This document shows positions 16,958 to 25,794 of a stretch of 64,000 nucleotides of DNA, piece by piece. The notes under the pieces were generated by a model, which saw only the letters and a program-made list of their open reading frames with translations, was not told where the DNA came from and ran no database searches. Positions within the stretch are counted from its first letter, which is position 1. The number at the start of each line of letters is the position of its first letter. The stretch lies in contig NZ_JAPEOX010000002.1 of assembly GCF_026340675.1 (NCBI RefSeq), positions 248,001 to 312,000 on the forward strand. Reading direction: 5' to 3'. The DNA comes from Streptomyces sp. NBC_01264. Lineage in GTDB: Bacteria; Actinomycetota; Actinomycetes; Streptomycetales; Streptomycetaceae. The position numbers and the translations under genes are program-made.

Positions 16958-17956
16958 TCAGTACCCGAGTACGGGGTCGACCTCGTTGATGAGCGGGCGT
17001 CCGTCCAGGAAGCGCGTGAGGTTCTCCCGGAGCAGTCCGTACAGGCCCTCGAAGTGGACGTCGGCGGCCGTGGCGCAATGCGGGGACACGGCCAGCCCCT
17101 GCACGTCCCACAACGGGCTGTCCGCGGCGAGCGGCTCGTCGCGGGTCACGTCGATGGCGGCTCCGCCCAGGTGCCCTGCGCGCAGGGCCGCCACGAGTCC
17201 CTCCTCGACCACGGCCGTTCCGCGTCCGACGTTGCAGAAGAAGGCGCCCGGGCGCATGGCCGCGAACGCCGCGGTGTCCATCACGTCGACGGTCTCGGCC
17301 GTGTCCGGGAGGCACGCGACGACGGCATGGCATTCGGCGAGCATGGCGTGGAGGTCCGCCGGCCGGAAGAGCCGGTCGACGTCCGGGGAGCGCATGCCGG
17401 TATGCCGGCGTACGGCTGTCACGTGCATTCCGAAGGCCCGGGCGCGGCGGGCCAGTTCGGTGCCGATCGCCCCGAGCCCGAGGATGCCCAGGGTGCGTCC
17501 GGCGAGCTGCGTGCCGTGGCGGGGGATCCAGCGGTGCGCCCGCTGCTGCAGCGCCAGTTCGTCGAGCCTCTTGAAGTGGGCGAGGACCCGCGCGAAGGCG
17601 AACTCGGCCACGGCCACCGCGTTGACCCCGGAGGCGGACGTCACGCGGATGCCGGCGCCTGCCAGGTCCCGGGACATGAGGCTGCCCACGTCCGCTCCCA
17701 GTGACTGGACCCAGCGCAGGCGGGGCGCGATGCGGGTGACGTCCGGGGGTACGGTCAGGGCGACCGCGACGTCCAGCCGGTCGACCCCGATGGCCGGGGG
17801 CCCTGGGCGGGGTCGGTCCAGCGAGCAGTGGGCGACGACCACGCGCCGGTCCACGGCCTTCAGCGCGCCCACGTCGCGGGCGATCGTTCCGGGTGGCCGC
17901 CGGTCCCAGGCCGCCGGATAGGCCAGGCCCACGACGATCTCGTCCCTCGGTGCCAT
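16958..17956 (-). CDS. D-2-hydroxyacid dehydrogenase
   Basis: A 332-aa NAD(P)-dependent dehydrogenase of the D-lactate/phosphoglycerate type. The nucleotide motif is GLGAIGTELARRARAFG near residue 150, the late substrate segments are CNVGRGTAVVEEG and DVTRDEPL, and the catalytic His lies in VSPHCA. It would interconvert a 2-oxoacid and the D-2-hydroxyacid. Its ATG overlaps the stop of the beta-subunit gene by one base (TAATG), so translation is coupled. This suggests it feeds or drains the same 2-oxoacid handled by the ferredoxin oxidoreductase. Confidence 0.9.
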   Translation of the reverse strand: MAPRDEIVVGLAYPAAWDRRPPGTIARDVGALKAVDRRVVVAHCSLDRPRPGPPAIGVDRLDVAVALTVPPDVTRIAPRLRWVQSLGADVGSLMSRDLAGAGIRVTSASGVNAVAVAEFAFARVLAHFKRLDELALQQRAHRWIPRHGTQLAGRTLGILGLGAIGTELARRARAFGMHVTAVRRHTGMRSPDVDRLFRPADLHAMLAECHAVVACLPDTAETVDVMDTAAFAAMRPGAFFCNVGRGTAVVEEGLVAALRAGHLGGAAIDVTRDEPLAADSPLWDVQGLAVSPHCATAADVHFEGLYGLLRENLTRFLDGRPLINEVDPVLGY

Positions 17957-18795
17957 TACTCCCCTTCCTCCGGTACGCCGGCGGGCGTTCCCTCCGGCAC
18001 GCGCTCCACCTCGTCCTTGAGGACGCCCACGCGGTGGACCTTGGCGTGGTGGTCCGCGAGGTAGCCGGGGGCCCGGGTCGTCTCCACGAACCAGCCGGTC
18101 GGGCACATCGTCAGCACCTCCACGAACGAGAAGCCGTACTGCTGCGCCGTCAGCGCGCGCAGCACCATCCGCTTCGTGCGGCGCACGTTGGCGCCGCTGT
18201 CCACGGATCCCCGGGCGACGTAGACCGCGCCTTCCATGCCGGCCAGCAGAGTGGCGAGCCGGATCGGGTGGCCGTGGCGGGCCGCGTCCCGGCCGTCGAG
18301 GGTGTTCTTCGTGCGCTGGCCGAGCACGGTGGTGGCCGTCATGTGCCCGCCGGTCTCCCCGAGCACACCGTTGTTGAGCATGACGCAGGTGATGCGCTCG
18401 CCCCGGGCCGCCGCGTGCAGGACCTCCTGCAGTCCTTCGCTGACCATGTCGCCGTCGCCCTGGACGGTCACCACGGTCAGCTCCGGGCGTGCGCGTTTGA
18501 CCCCGGTGGCCACGGACGGCGCGCGTCCGTGCAGGGCTTGGACGACCTCCAGGTCGAGGTTGTTGGAGAAGGCGGTGTAGCAGCCGATGCCGAAGACGGC
18601 GACGCTCGAACGGGTCAGGCCCAGTTCGGCCACCGCCTCGACCACGGTCCGCATCGCGATGGGCTCGCCGCAGCCGGGACACAGCTGGTGCGCCCCGACC
18701 TCGATCAGGCCGGGTGTGAAGTCGTGCACCAGCCGGGCAGCGCATGCGGGCGGACTGTCGGTCGGGACGACGGGCAGTGCTCGGCGTTCGGTCAC
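17956..18795 (-). CDS. 2-oxoacid:ferredoxin oxidoreductase, beta (TPP) subunit
   Basis: 279 aa. It shows LCPGCGEP near residue 38 and the thiamine-diphosphate motif GDGDMVSEGLQEVLHAAARG ending in MLNNGVLGETGGH, the normal pattern of beta subunits of 2-oxoglutarate or 2-ketoisovalerate ferredoxin oxidoreductases. It pairs with the alpha subunit upstream to decarboxylate a 2-oxoacid to an acyl-CoA, reducing ferredoxin. The GTG at 18795 overlaps the alpha-subunit stop by 4 bases (GTGA). The specific substrate cannot be read. Confidence 0.9.
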   Translation of the reverse strand: MTERRALPVVPTDSPPACAARLVHDFTPGLIEVGAHQLCPGCGEPIAMRTVVEAVAELGLTRSSVAVFGIGCYTAFSNNLDLEVVQALHGRAPSVATGVKRARPELTVVTVQGDGDMVSEGLQEVLHAAARGERITCVMLNNGVLGETGGHMTATTVLGQRTKNTLDGRDAARHGHPIRLATLLAGMEGAVYVARGSVDSGANVRRTKRMVLRALTAQQYGFSFVEVLTMCPTGWFVETTRAPGYLADHHAKVHRVGVLKDEVERVPEGTPAGVPEEGE

Positions 18796-19895
18796 GGGGT
18801 CACCTTCCGATCGTAGAGGTCCGCGATCCGTCGTCCGATCAGATGTACGTCCAGGTCCGGTGCCACACCGAAGCCGGAGGGATCCGTGGAGAGTTCGCCG
18901 ATGAACTCGACGGGGACGCGGCCGTCGACGGCGAGCCGGACGTCGTCGACGGCCTGGCCGGTGTTGTTCTCGTACACCGCGACGCGCCGGCTGCCCCGTG
19001 CGAGTCGGGCGATGTGGTCGTAGGGGAAGGGGACCAGGGTCACCGGCCGCACGTAGCCGACGCGCATGCCCCCCGCCCGCAGGTCCCTGACCGCGGCGCG
19101 GACGTACGCGGCGGGCGTGCCGTACGCGATGACGAGCAGCTCCGCGTCCTCCACTGATTCCGCCTCCACCCGGGACTCGATGGTGCGGAGCATCTCCCCG
19201 GTACGGGCGGCGCAGGCGCGGTAGTGGACGGCCAGGTCGTAGCCGGCCTCGGCGCCGCGGGCGTCGCGCTGTTTGACCGAACCGAGAGGTGAGAGGAGTT
19301 TGGCCGCGCCGGTTCCACCGCTGCTGCCGTCCAGGGCCCAGGGCGGCGGGAGGGGTAGGGGCGCGGGTGCGGGGAGGGCGACGGACCGGTGGGTGTGGGC
19401 GAGGTAGTAGTCCCCCTGGACCAGTACGGGCGTGCGCCACCGTTCGGCCCACTCGAAGGCCAGCGCGACGTGCTCCACGGCCTCCGTCACGTCGACCGGC
19501 GCCAGGACGGGCAGGCGGTAGTCGCCGTGGCCGCCGCCCCGAGTGGCCTGGAAGTAGTCGCCCTGCCCGCGCGCCATGTGCAGGACGACCAACGGGAGCC
19601 GGGCGAGCGTCATCTCCGCGAGGGACTCCTGCATCAGGGCGAGGCCCTGGCCGGTGGATCCGGTGGCGGCCCTGGTTCCCGTCGCGGCGGCGCCCCAGCA
19701 CATGCCGATGGCTTCGATCTCGCTCTCGGCGTTCATGCACACGCCGCCGGCTTCGGGCAGGAGGCGGGCCATGGCTTCCAGGACCTCGGTGAAGGGCGTC
19801 ATCGGGTAGCCGGCGAAGAAGCGGCAGCCCGCCGCCACCATCGAGCCCGCGAGGGCGTCGGACCCTGCCGTCAGCCGGGCGGGGCGGCCGGTCAC
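18792..19895 (-). CDS. 2-oxoacid:ferredoxin oxidoreductase, alpha subunit
   Basis: 367 aa. It begins LTAGSDALAGSMVAAGCRFF, then GYPMTPFTEV and a central TGSTGQGLALMQESLAEM, the pyrimidine-binding domain of the alpha subunit, followed by the C-terminal domain (VAVYENNTGQ). The gamma domain is not fused but encoded separately at 20122, so the complex is of the four-gene type. The GTG at 19895 overlaps the ferredoxin stop by 4 bases. In the cytoplasm it would form an alpha-beta-gamma-delta complex. Confidence 0.9.
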   Translation of the reverse strand: MTGRPARLTAGSDALAGSMVAAGCRFFAGYPMTPFTEVLEAMARLLPEAGGVCMNAESEIEAIGMCWGAAATGTRAATGSTGQGLALMQESLAEMTLARLPLVVLHMARGQGDYFQATRGGGHGDYRLPVLAPVDVTEAVEHVALAFEWAERWRTPVLVQGDYYLAHTHRSVALPAPAPLPLPPPWALDGSSGGTGAAKLLSPLGSVKQRDARGAEAGYDLAVHYRACAARTGEMLRTIESRVEAESVEDAELLVIAYGTPAAYVRAAVRDLRAGGMRVGYVRPVTLVPFPYDHIARLARGSRRVAVYENNTGQAVDDVRLAVDGRVPVEFIGELSTDPSGFGVAPDLDVHLIGRRIADLYDRKVTP

Positions 19896-20125
19896 CGGGA
19901 CGCCTCCGCGGGCCCTTCGTAGCGGTAGACCTGGAAGACGAAGTCGGGGCAGATCGCCGTGCACGCGTTGCAGGCGATGCAACCGGGCAGCAGGCGCGGG
20001 TAGCGGTGGCCCCGCGCGTTGACCTCGTCGGCGGTCATGAAGAGCACGCCCGGCGGGCATGCGTCGACGCAGAGTTCGCAGCCCTTGCAGGCCTCGGTGT
20101 CGATGACGAGCGTCCCGGCGCTCAT
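19892..20125 (-). CDS. Ferredoxin (delta) subunit, 2x[4Fe-4S]
   Basis: 77 aa with two CxxCxxCxxxCP clusters: ACKGCELCVDACPPGV and GCIACNACTAICPDFV. It carries electrons from the thiamine centre. The ATG at 20125 overlaps the gamma-subunit stop by 4 bases (ATGA), and its own stop overlaps the alpha-subunit start. Confidence 0.93.
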   Translation of the reverse strand: MSAGTLVIDTEACKGCELCVDACPPGVLFMTADEVNARGHRYPRLLPGCIACNACTAICPDFVFQVYRYEGPAEASR

Positions 20126-20703
20126 GCCGCGACCCCCGCCCAGGCGGGGCTGCGGACCTCGGGCACCGCGCTGTGACCGGCGTGCAGTGCCTGGATGTTG
20201 ACGGCGATCGCGCCGTGCCGGTAGGGCGGCAGGACCTCGGTCAGGGCCCGCTCCAGCGCGTCGGGTCCGACGATCGCGGTGGCGCGGGCGTAGGCGCCGA
20301 GGGCGACCAGGGTGCCGGCCGCCACGGAACCCAGCCCGGCCGCGATGGCTGTTGCCGGTAAGTCGAGGAGGACGACGTGGTCGGGGACGGTGTCCCCGGG
20401 CCGCCCGCACAGGGTGCTGTTGCGCACCAGCAGGCCCCCGGGGCGGAGCCGGGCCGGCAGCGCGGGTGCGTGGGCGTCGTGCATGACGATCGCGGACCAG
20501 GCCAGGGAGACGGTCGGGGGGCTCTGTACCTCCCGGTCGCCTGCGACGAGCGTGGCGTCGGTGCTGCCGCCGCGCATCATGCCGCCGTAGCTCCCGAAGA
20601 GCTGTACGTCGCGGCCTTCGGCCGCCAGGGCCCGCGCCAGGAGGTGGGCGGCGAGCTGAATGCCCTGTCCCCCGATGCCCGTCAGCAACAGTTCGCGTTC
20701 CAT
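20122..20703 (-). CDS. 2-oxoacid:acceptor oxidoreductase, gamma subunit
   Basis: 193 aa. The start MERELLLTGIGGQGIQLAAH is the typical GxGGQG opening of the gamma (CoA-binding) subunit, followed by GSYGGMMRGGSTDATLV. It is the first gene of a seven-gene operon running to 15084. Its start faces the TetR gene at 20841, with a 13-bp palindrome between them, so the regulator probably controls the operon. Confidence 0.9.
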   Translation of the reverse strand: MERELLLTGIGGQGIQLAAHLLARALAAEGRDVQLFGSYGGMMRGGSTDATLVAGDREVQSPPTVSLAWSAIVMHDAHAPALPARLRPGGLLVRNSTLCGRPGDTVPDHVVLLDLPATAIAAGLGSVAAGTLVALGAYARATAIVGPDALERALTEVLPPYRHGAIAVNIQALHAGHSAVPEVRSPAWAGVAA

Positions 20704-20749
20704 CGTGCCACCGGTCCTCGTCGTCGCCCGCGGTATCTGACGTTCCATC

Positions 20750-20762
20750 AGAACACTGTTCT
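20750..20762. promoter_or_regulatory. Candidate TetR operator
   Basis: AGAACACTGTTCT is a perfect inverted repeat with 6-bp arms and one central base, in the 137-nt gap between the divergent gamma-subunit and TetR genes. Position and symmetry fit a TetR-dimer site regulating both promoters. Confidence 0.6.
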
Positions 20763-20840
20763 CAGAATAGGGACAGCCGTTCCGCCGCACCAGGGGCTGT
20801 GCCAACATCGTCTGAGGAAAGACGAGTTGCGGAGGACACC

Positions 20841-21536
20841 ATGACGGACAGCGCGGACGTGGAGGGGTTGGCGGCGCGGGCCGTGGACCGGTCCCTGGCC
20901 GAACGCAGCCGGGCCTCGGCGCGGGACGTGCGCCGCCTGGTGGAGGCCGCGTACACGGTCGTCGAACGGACCGGCGCCCTCGACCTCACCATGCGGGACC
21001 TGCTGCGCGAGGCCGGTATGTCCAACCAGGCCTTCTACCGCTACTTCCGCTCCAAGGACGACCTGTTCATCGCGATGCTGGACGACGGGCGCCGGCGGAT
21101 GACGGCCCACCTCCGCCGGCGGATGGCCCGCGCGCAGACACCGGCGGAGGCCGTGCGGGCCTGGGTGGAAGGGGTGCTGGCGCAGGCGGACGATCACCGC
21201 AGTGCGGCACGGACGCGGCCGTTCCTGGCACATGCAGACAGGCTCGCCGCCCGGTTCCCCGAGGAACAGAGCGCCTCCGAACAGGCCATGATCGAGCCCC
21301 TGGCCGAGGCCCTGATCGCCGATGCGGCCCGGAGGACGCCGCCGCGCGCCCATGCCGCCCGCGACGCGCGGACGGTCTACCTGCTGGCCGTCGCCGCCCT
21401 GCACCAGCACCTGCGGGCGGGGACCGCGGCGACCCGGGAGGACACCGACTACCTGGTCGCCTTCGTCCTCGGCGGCCTGGACGCGTCCGCACAGGCCGAC
21501 GCGGCAGGCGGCCCCTGGCACGTCGCGGGACCCTGA
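20841..21536 (+). CDS. TetR/AcrR family regulator
   Basis: A 231-aa TetR-type repressor. The HTH at about residues 30-80 reads VEAAYTVVERTGALDLTMRD and then LLREAGMSNQAFYRYFRSKD. The C-terminal ligand domain is helical and Ala/Arg-rich (EEQSASEQAMIEPLAEALIA). The ATG at 20841 has GGAGG at 20831-20835. It is divergent from the 2-oxoacid:ferredoxin oxidoreductase operon; the inducer is likely a substrate or acyl-CoA of that pathway, which is inference. Confidence 0.92.
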   Translation: MTDSADVEGLAARAVDRSLAERSRASARDVRRLVEAAYTVVERTGALDLTMRDLLREAGMSNQAFYRYFRSKDDLFIAMLDDGRRRMTAHLRRRMARAQTPAEAVRAWVEGVLAQADDHRSAARTRPFLAHADRLAARFPEEQSASEQAMIEPLAEALIADAARRTPPRAHAARDARTVYLLAVAALHQHLRAGTAATREDTDYLVAFVLGGLDASAQADAAGGPWHVAGP

Positions 21537-22370
21537 GCAGGACGGCCGGAGGCAGGCGGCCCCGCCCGCTACCCCCCACGGGTACAAGGGCGCGGGCCGC
21601 CTGCCGTTCGTGCGGGCCGAGCGCGATCGTTCGCGCCCCGCCGTACCGGGCCTTGCCGGCACCCCCACCGTAGGCGGGTTCGTGCGCCCGATGGGGTCCT
21701 CCCGCGAGGTCGGCCCGATCGGCGGACCGCTGTCCGGCCGTCCGGTGGAGGTCCGTACGGAGCCACGGGCCGGGCCGTTCGGCGGGGTCGGGGTCGTCTC
21801 CGGGACGGGATCGCGGCCGTGACGTTCCCGCCGCACCCGCCAGCGCCTACCGTGATCTTCGCCCGGCCTTCGGGGACTCCCGTCCGCGAAGGCCGGGCCC
21901 CTCTCCCCGCTGCCGGAAGAGGGGCGTCCTGCACTGCCGCGTCGAACACCACCGACCCGGCGACCTCGCGAGCGGTCCGGTCCCACCCCTCCCCGGACGC
22001 TCCACGCCGTCCCGCCCCGCCGGCACCGATCGTGCCGGCGCGGCGGAGCGGCCGGCGGGTCGCCACCCGCGGCCGGTGCGCCTCCAGCACGGCGAGGTGC
22101 TCCGCCGCCGGGCGCGGTGCGGGGTTCGGCACGACGGGTCGTCAGTCAGGGGGACGTCCACGGGAATCTGGATTCGGTGAGCCGGGGTTCTGCCAGCACG
22201 ATGGCACCCTTCGAGGGGCGAACCGGTGCGTGGATCGGCCCATTGGCCGCGGAACACCCACCTGACCGGGCTAGTGCCCTTACGTGTCGCGCTCGGAGGA
22301 GGATCACGCGGGGCAGGCTTTCGGAGCGGCCATCGCTGCCGCACCGGACAGCCACGAAAGGTCGTGCCCA
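21537..22370. other. Intergenic region, 834 nt, no gene
   Basis: No reading frame here has a ribosome site and a natural amino-acid composition. It contains the hairpin at 21861-21898, a weaker one just after it (CCCCTCT / AGAGGGG), and presumably the promoter of the GH15-like gene. Confidence 0.45.
21861..21898. terminator. Hairpin downstream of TetR gene
   Basis: Perfect 12-bp arms (GCCCGGCCTTCG and complement) with a 14-nt loop, followed at once by another short C/G-rich stem. It is 325 nt past the TetR stop, so its role as that gene's terminator is uncertain. Confidence 0.45.
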
Positions 22371-24245
22371 TTGACCGTCCCGATGACCTGCGCTCTGGCC
22401 CCCGTACTCGCCCTTTCACTGATGGGCGTGGCGGCCCCCGCAGCCGTTGCCGCCACGCCCTACGACGGACAGTCCCTGCGCGGCACCGCCCTGTTCAGCA
22501 TCAAGGCGACGAACAACGCGGCCGCGCAGCAGTTCACCACGTCGAAGAGTCACCTCACCCGCGTCAGCGCCTTCGTGGCCAGTGGGGCGGCGACCGGCCA
22601 GATCACGGCGCAGATCCGCAGGATCAGGACTGACGGCGCGTCATCCATCGCCAACCGGACGATCAGTCTGGCCTCGCTCGGCGGGGCCGGAGCCGGCTGG
22701 ATCGAGTTCCCCGTGAACGTCGACGTCACGCCCGGTACCACCTACTACCTGCACCTCCAGGCAACGACGACGGAGAACAAGCCGATCGCCTGGCACGGAA
22801 CGACTTCTGCCGTGCCGAACTCCCTGACCAGCTGGAACTACGACCGGTCCTACTGGGGCGGCTGGCACGCCGACGAGAAGCGGCTGGCGTTCTACGCGGA
22901 GCCCACGGGCAGCGAGCGGTGCGGCGAGGCGGACCAGTGCTACGTCCCCTCCACGGCACTCGCGGCGCGCACCTCGGGGCTGCTCGGCAACGGCACCGCA
23001 ACGGAGGCGGTGCTGCCCACCTTCGCCGTCGGCGCCGCCTACGTGGGTAACAGCAACGTCCTTCGCCTGCCCTCGGGGCGCTGGCGGTACGTGCCCGCCG
23101 GAGCCAGGACGTCCGTCGTGGTACCCGCGAACGATCCCGGCGCGCTCGCCCAGATCGACGCGAGCGAGCGCTGGCTGGCCGGAGGCACGATCCCGGGTAC
23201 GACGGACGCCCAGCGCGCCGCCGCACGCCGGTCGCTCCTGTCGATGCGTGCGCTGCTTCAGCCCAACGGCGCCAGTGCCGCCGCGTGGTCACCGGCGTGG
23301 CAGAACTCCTGGCCCCGGGACGGCGCCTTCGTCTCGGCCGCGTTCGCGGCCACCGGCCACGAGGAGGAGGCGTACCGCATCCTGCAGTACGACGCCCGCA
23401 CGCAGCGGGCCGACGGGACCTGGGACGCACGGACCAAGCTGGACGGCAGCGGTCCACCGGACGGACGTGCCTGGCAGCTCGACGCCAACGGCTGGGTCCC
23501 GTGGGCGACCTGGCAGTGGTACCGGGCGGCGCCGGCCACGGAGCGGGACTCCCGGCTCAGCGCCCTCTACCCGATGGTGCGCAAGGCGGCCGACCACGCC
23601 GCCCGGTCCCTGGGCTCCAACGGGCTTCCGCCCGCGTCCCCGGACTACTGGGAGCTGTCGACGAGTACGACCAACATCGGCACCGCAGCGCCGCTCCTCG
23701 CCGGGCTGAACGCGGCCGCCGACCTCGCCGGCAGGCGCGGGATGGAGGCCGACCGGGTGAGGTGGTCCGAGGCGGCCGGACGGCTCTCCGCGGGCATCGC
23801 CCGGTACTTCGCACCCCTGGGGTACCAGCGGACCGTCGACGGCCGGCACGGCCGGGACAGCGCGGCAGCGTTCATGGCGCCGCCCTTCAACCGGGCCCCT
23901 GCCGACCTGCCCGCCGCGCTGGTCTCCACGTACAGGGCCCTGCTCCAGCCCAACGGTGGCCTGACCCCGGGCAACGACCCCGGCGCCCCGTGGGGTTCCT
24001 ACGCGTGGACCCCCAGCACCAGCTTCTTCGCGCTGGCCTGGGCGCATCTGGGCGACCGGTCGCGGGCTGACGCGGTGCTGGGCTGGCTGCTCTCCAAGCG
24101 CAACGGTCTCGGTGAGTTCCACGAGACCGTCAACGGTGCGGGGAACCCGTCGTCTGTGGCACCGCTCGGCTGGACGGGCGCCCTGGTGGTCATGGCGCTC
24201 AGCGCACGACAGGGAGACCCGCTCCCCACTCCGCCGCTCGGATAG
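22371..24245 (+). CDS. Secreted GH15-like (glucoamylase-type) glycosidase
   Basis: About 624 aa. A signal peptide (CALAPVLALSLMGVAAPAAVA) is followed by an N-terminal beta-sandwich of about 150 aa (QFTTSKSHLTRVSAFVASGA, then YYLHLQATTTENKPIAWHG), probably carbohydrate-binding. A six-hairpin catalytic domain follows: NSWPRDGAFVSAAF, AWQLDANGWVPWATW, a candidate acid in SPDYWELST and a candidate base in GLGEFHETVN, with a closing PLGWTGALVVMAL. These match GH15 topology. The start is uncertain: TTG at 22371 has GAAAGG at good spacing, ATG at 22383 does not. The n-region lacks the usual basic residue. Confidence 0.8.
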   Translation: MTVPMTCALAPVLALSLMGVAAPAAVAATPYDGQSLRGTALFSIKATNNAAAQQFTTSKSHLTRVSAFVASGAATGQITAQIRRIRTDGASSIANRTISLASLGGAGAGWIEFPVNVDVTPGTTYYLHLQATTTENKPIAWHGTTSAVPNSLTSWNYDRSYWGGWHADEKRLAFYAEPTGSERCGEADQCYVPSTALAARTSGLLGNGTATEAVLPTFAVGAAYVGNSNVLRLPSGRWRYVPAGARTSVVVPANDPGALAQIDASERWLAGGTIPGTTDAQRAAARRSLLSMRALLQPNGASAAAWSPAWQNSWPRDGAFVSAAFAATGHEEEAYRILQYDARTQRADGTWDARTKLDGSGPPDGRAWQLDANGWVPWATWQWYRAAPATERDSRLSALYPMVRKAADHAARSLGSNGLPPASPDYWELSTSTTNIGTAAPLLAGLNAAADLAGRRGMEADRVRWSEAAGRLSAGIARYFAPLGYQRTVDGRHGRDSAAAFMAPPFNRAPADLPAALVSTYRALLQPNGGLTPGNDPGAPWGSYAWTPSTSFFALAWAHLGDRSRADAVLGWLLSKRNGLGEFHETVNGAGNPSSVAPLGWTGALVVMALSARQGDPLPTPPLG

Positions 24246-24390
24246 CGCGGCGTCCGGCCCCGGCGGGCGTCCTCCGGACGGCCCGCCCGTGTCGCGGCCG
24301 GTCCGGACCCGCTCGTAGCATCGAGCGCACGCACCGGGAACGCCCGGTGCCGTGTCGCACGTTGAGCGCCGACCGGCCGAAGGGGGCTCA

Positions 24391-25794
24391 GTGGGGTCCC
24401 GACCTCAGGGCAGCGGTGGGTCGGCGGGACCCGGGGCGATTGCCGCCTCGGTGCGCCGGGCTCCCGGAAATCGGCGGCGCACGGCTCTCGCGGCGCTCGC
24501 CCTGGTCGTCGGCGGGATCCCTCCGCTGCCGTACACGGGCGCCGTCCAGGCCCGTGGCGTGCAGCCCACCGCAATCCTCCGGGGCGCGGAACCGGAAGGC
24601 GGGTGCCGGCGCACCCTGATCGGCGTGGCCCACCAGGACGACGACCTGCTCTTCATCAACCCGGAGATCCAGCGGCTGGTACGCGCCCGGTGTTTCGCCG
24701 GCACGGTCTACCTGACGGCCGGCGACGCCGGGCTGTCGTTCACCGCGGACTCGTACGTGCGGCGCAGGGAGCAGGGCCTGCGGGCGGCATACGCGAGGAT
24801 GGCGGGGGTCCCGGACCGGTGGATGCGGGTGGACCTCCCCGTGCGGGGACGCACCCTCGTGTCCTACGTACTGGCTGGGCGTCCGGACGTACGGCTGGTC
24901 TTCCTGCGGCTGCCCGACGGTTTCCCGAAGGGGACAGGCAGCCCGCGCCACGCGCAGCAGAGCCTGCTCAAGCTGTTCCGTGGCCTGATTCCGGCGATGG
25001 GTCCGGTGGACGGCAGCGCATCCTTCACCGGCGAGGAGCTGGTCTCCGTACTCGCCGGGGTGATCGCGGAGCGGAAGGCGGAGCGCGTGCTGACGCTCGA
25101 TTTCGACAGCGCCACTTTCGGGGTCGGTCCGCCGAATCCGGCGGACCACAGCGATCACGAGATGGCCGGACGGTACTTCAGGCGCGCGGCCTTCCGCACC
25201 ACGCCGCGGTTGGATGCCACACCGTACGTCGGCTACGGCCTGCCGCTCCTTCCCGGCAACCTGACGCCGGAACAGCGGCGGGACAAGCTGGCCGTGTACG
25301 ACGTCTACGCCGGCTACGCGGGCTGCACGGCGGGCCCGTGTCCGCCCCGGGTCACCCTCAGCCAGACCTTCCGGCAGTGGACGGAAAGGGAGCACCGCAG
25401 GCTGCACCGCGGGCCCCGACCCGGAGAGATCTTGTCCGCGATCAGCCGTACGGGGGCCAGGGCCGTCGTCGAGCGCTGTCTCGCGCGCAGCGGCCGCCGG
25501 GCGGCGGCCGGCTCGGTCATGACAGCCGACTGCGACGACGGTCCGGCCCAGCAGTGGGTGTTCCTGGACGGCGCCGTCAGGTCGGCCCCGACCGGTGCCT
25601 GCCTCACCGCCGGCGCCACGGTCACCGTCTCCCCCTGCGACGGGTCCGGCCGTCAGATCTGGTGGAGCGACGCCGACGGGAGGATCGGATCGGGCACCCT
25701 CTGCCTCCACCAGGACGACCTGGCGGCACTGGGCCCCCGCCTGGGCATGCGGGCCTGCAGCCCCTATCGGCCCGAGGTCCGCTGGCGCTGGTAG
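24391..25794 (+). CDS. Secreted PIG-L deacetylase with ricin-type lectin tail
   Basis: 467 aa from a GTG with AAGGGGG upstream. A basic n-region and hydrophobic segment (TALAALALVVGGIPPL) form the signal. The PIG-L domain opens with GVAHQDDDLLFINPEIQ, a variant of the AHPDD motif with Gln for Pro, and has a second ligand region in PADHSDHEMAGRYF. From about residue 365 a beta-trefoil-like repeat follows (MTADCDDGPAQQWVF, TVSPCDGSGRQIWW), the QxW pattern of ricin-B lectins. It is a paralogue of the 8479 protein with a different sugar-binding tail; extracellular glycan de-N-acetylation is the expected role. Confidence 0.83.
   Translation: MGSRPQGSGGSAGPGAIAASVRRAPGNRRRTALAALALVVGGIPPLPYTGAVQARGVQPTAILRGAEPEGGCRRTLIGVAHQDDDLLFINPEIQRLVRARCFAGTVYLTAGDAGLSFTADSYVRRREQGLRAAYARMAGVPDRWMRVDLPVRGRTLVSYVLAGRPDVRLVFLRLPDGFPKGTGSPRHAQQSLLKLFRGLIPAMGPVDGSASFTGEELVSVLAGVIAERKAERVLTLDFDSATFGVGPPNPADHSDHEMAGRYFRRAAFRTTPRLDATPYVGYGLPLLPGNLTPEQRRDKLAVYDVYAGYAGCTAGPCPPRVTLSQTFRQWTEREHRRLHRGPRPGEILSAISRTGARAVVERCLARSGRRAAAGSVMTADCDDGPAQQWVFLDGAVRSAPTGACLTAGATVTVSPCDGSGRQIWWSDADGRIGSGTLCLHQDDLAALGPRLGMRACSPYRPEVRWRW

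Noticed and set aside
21569-22420. Several minus-strand open frames of 150-190 aa upstream of the GH15-like gene
   Set aside because: Arg/Pro/Gly-rich, no ribosome sites, no recognisable motif.
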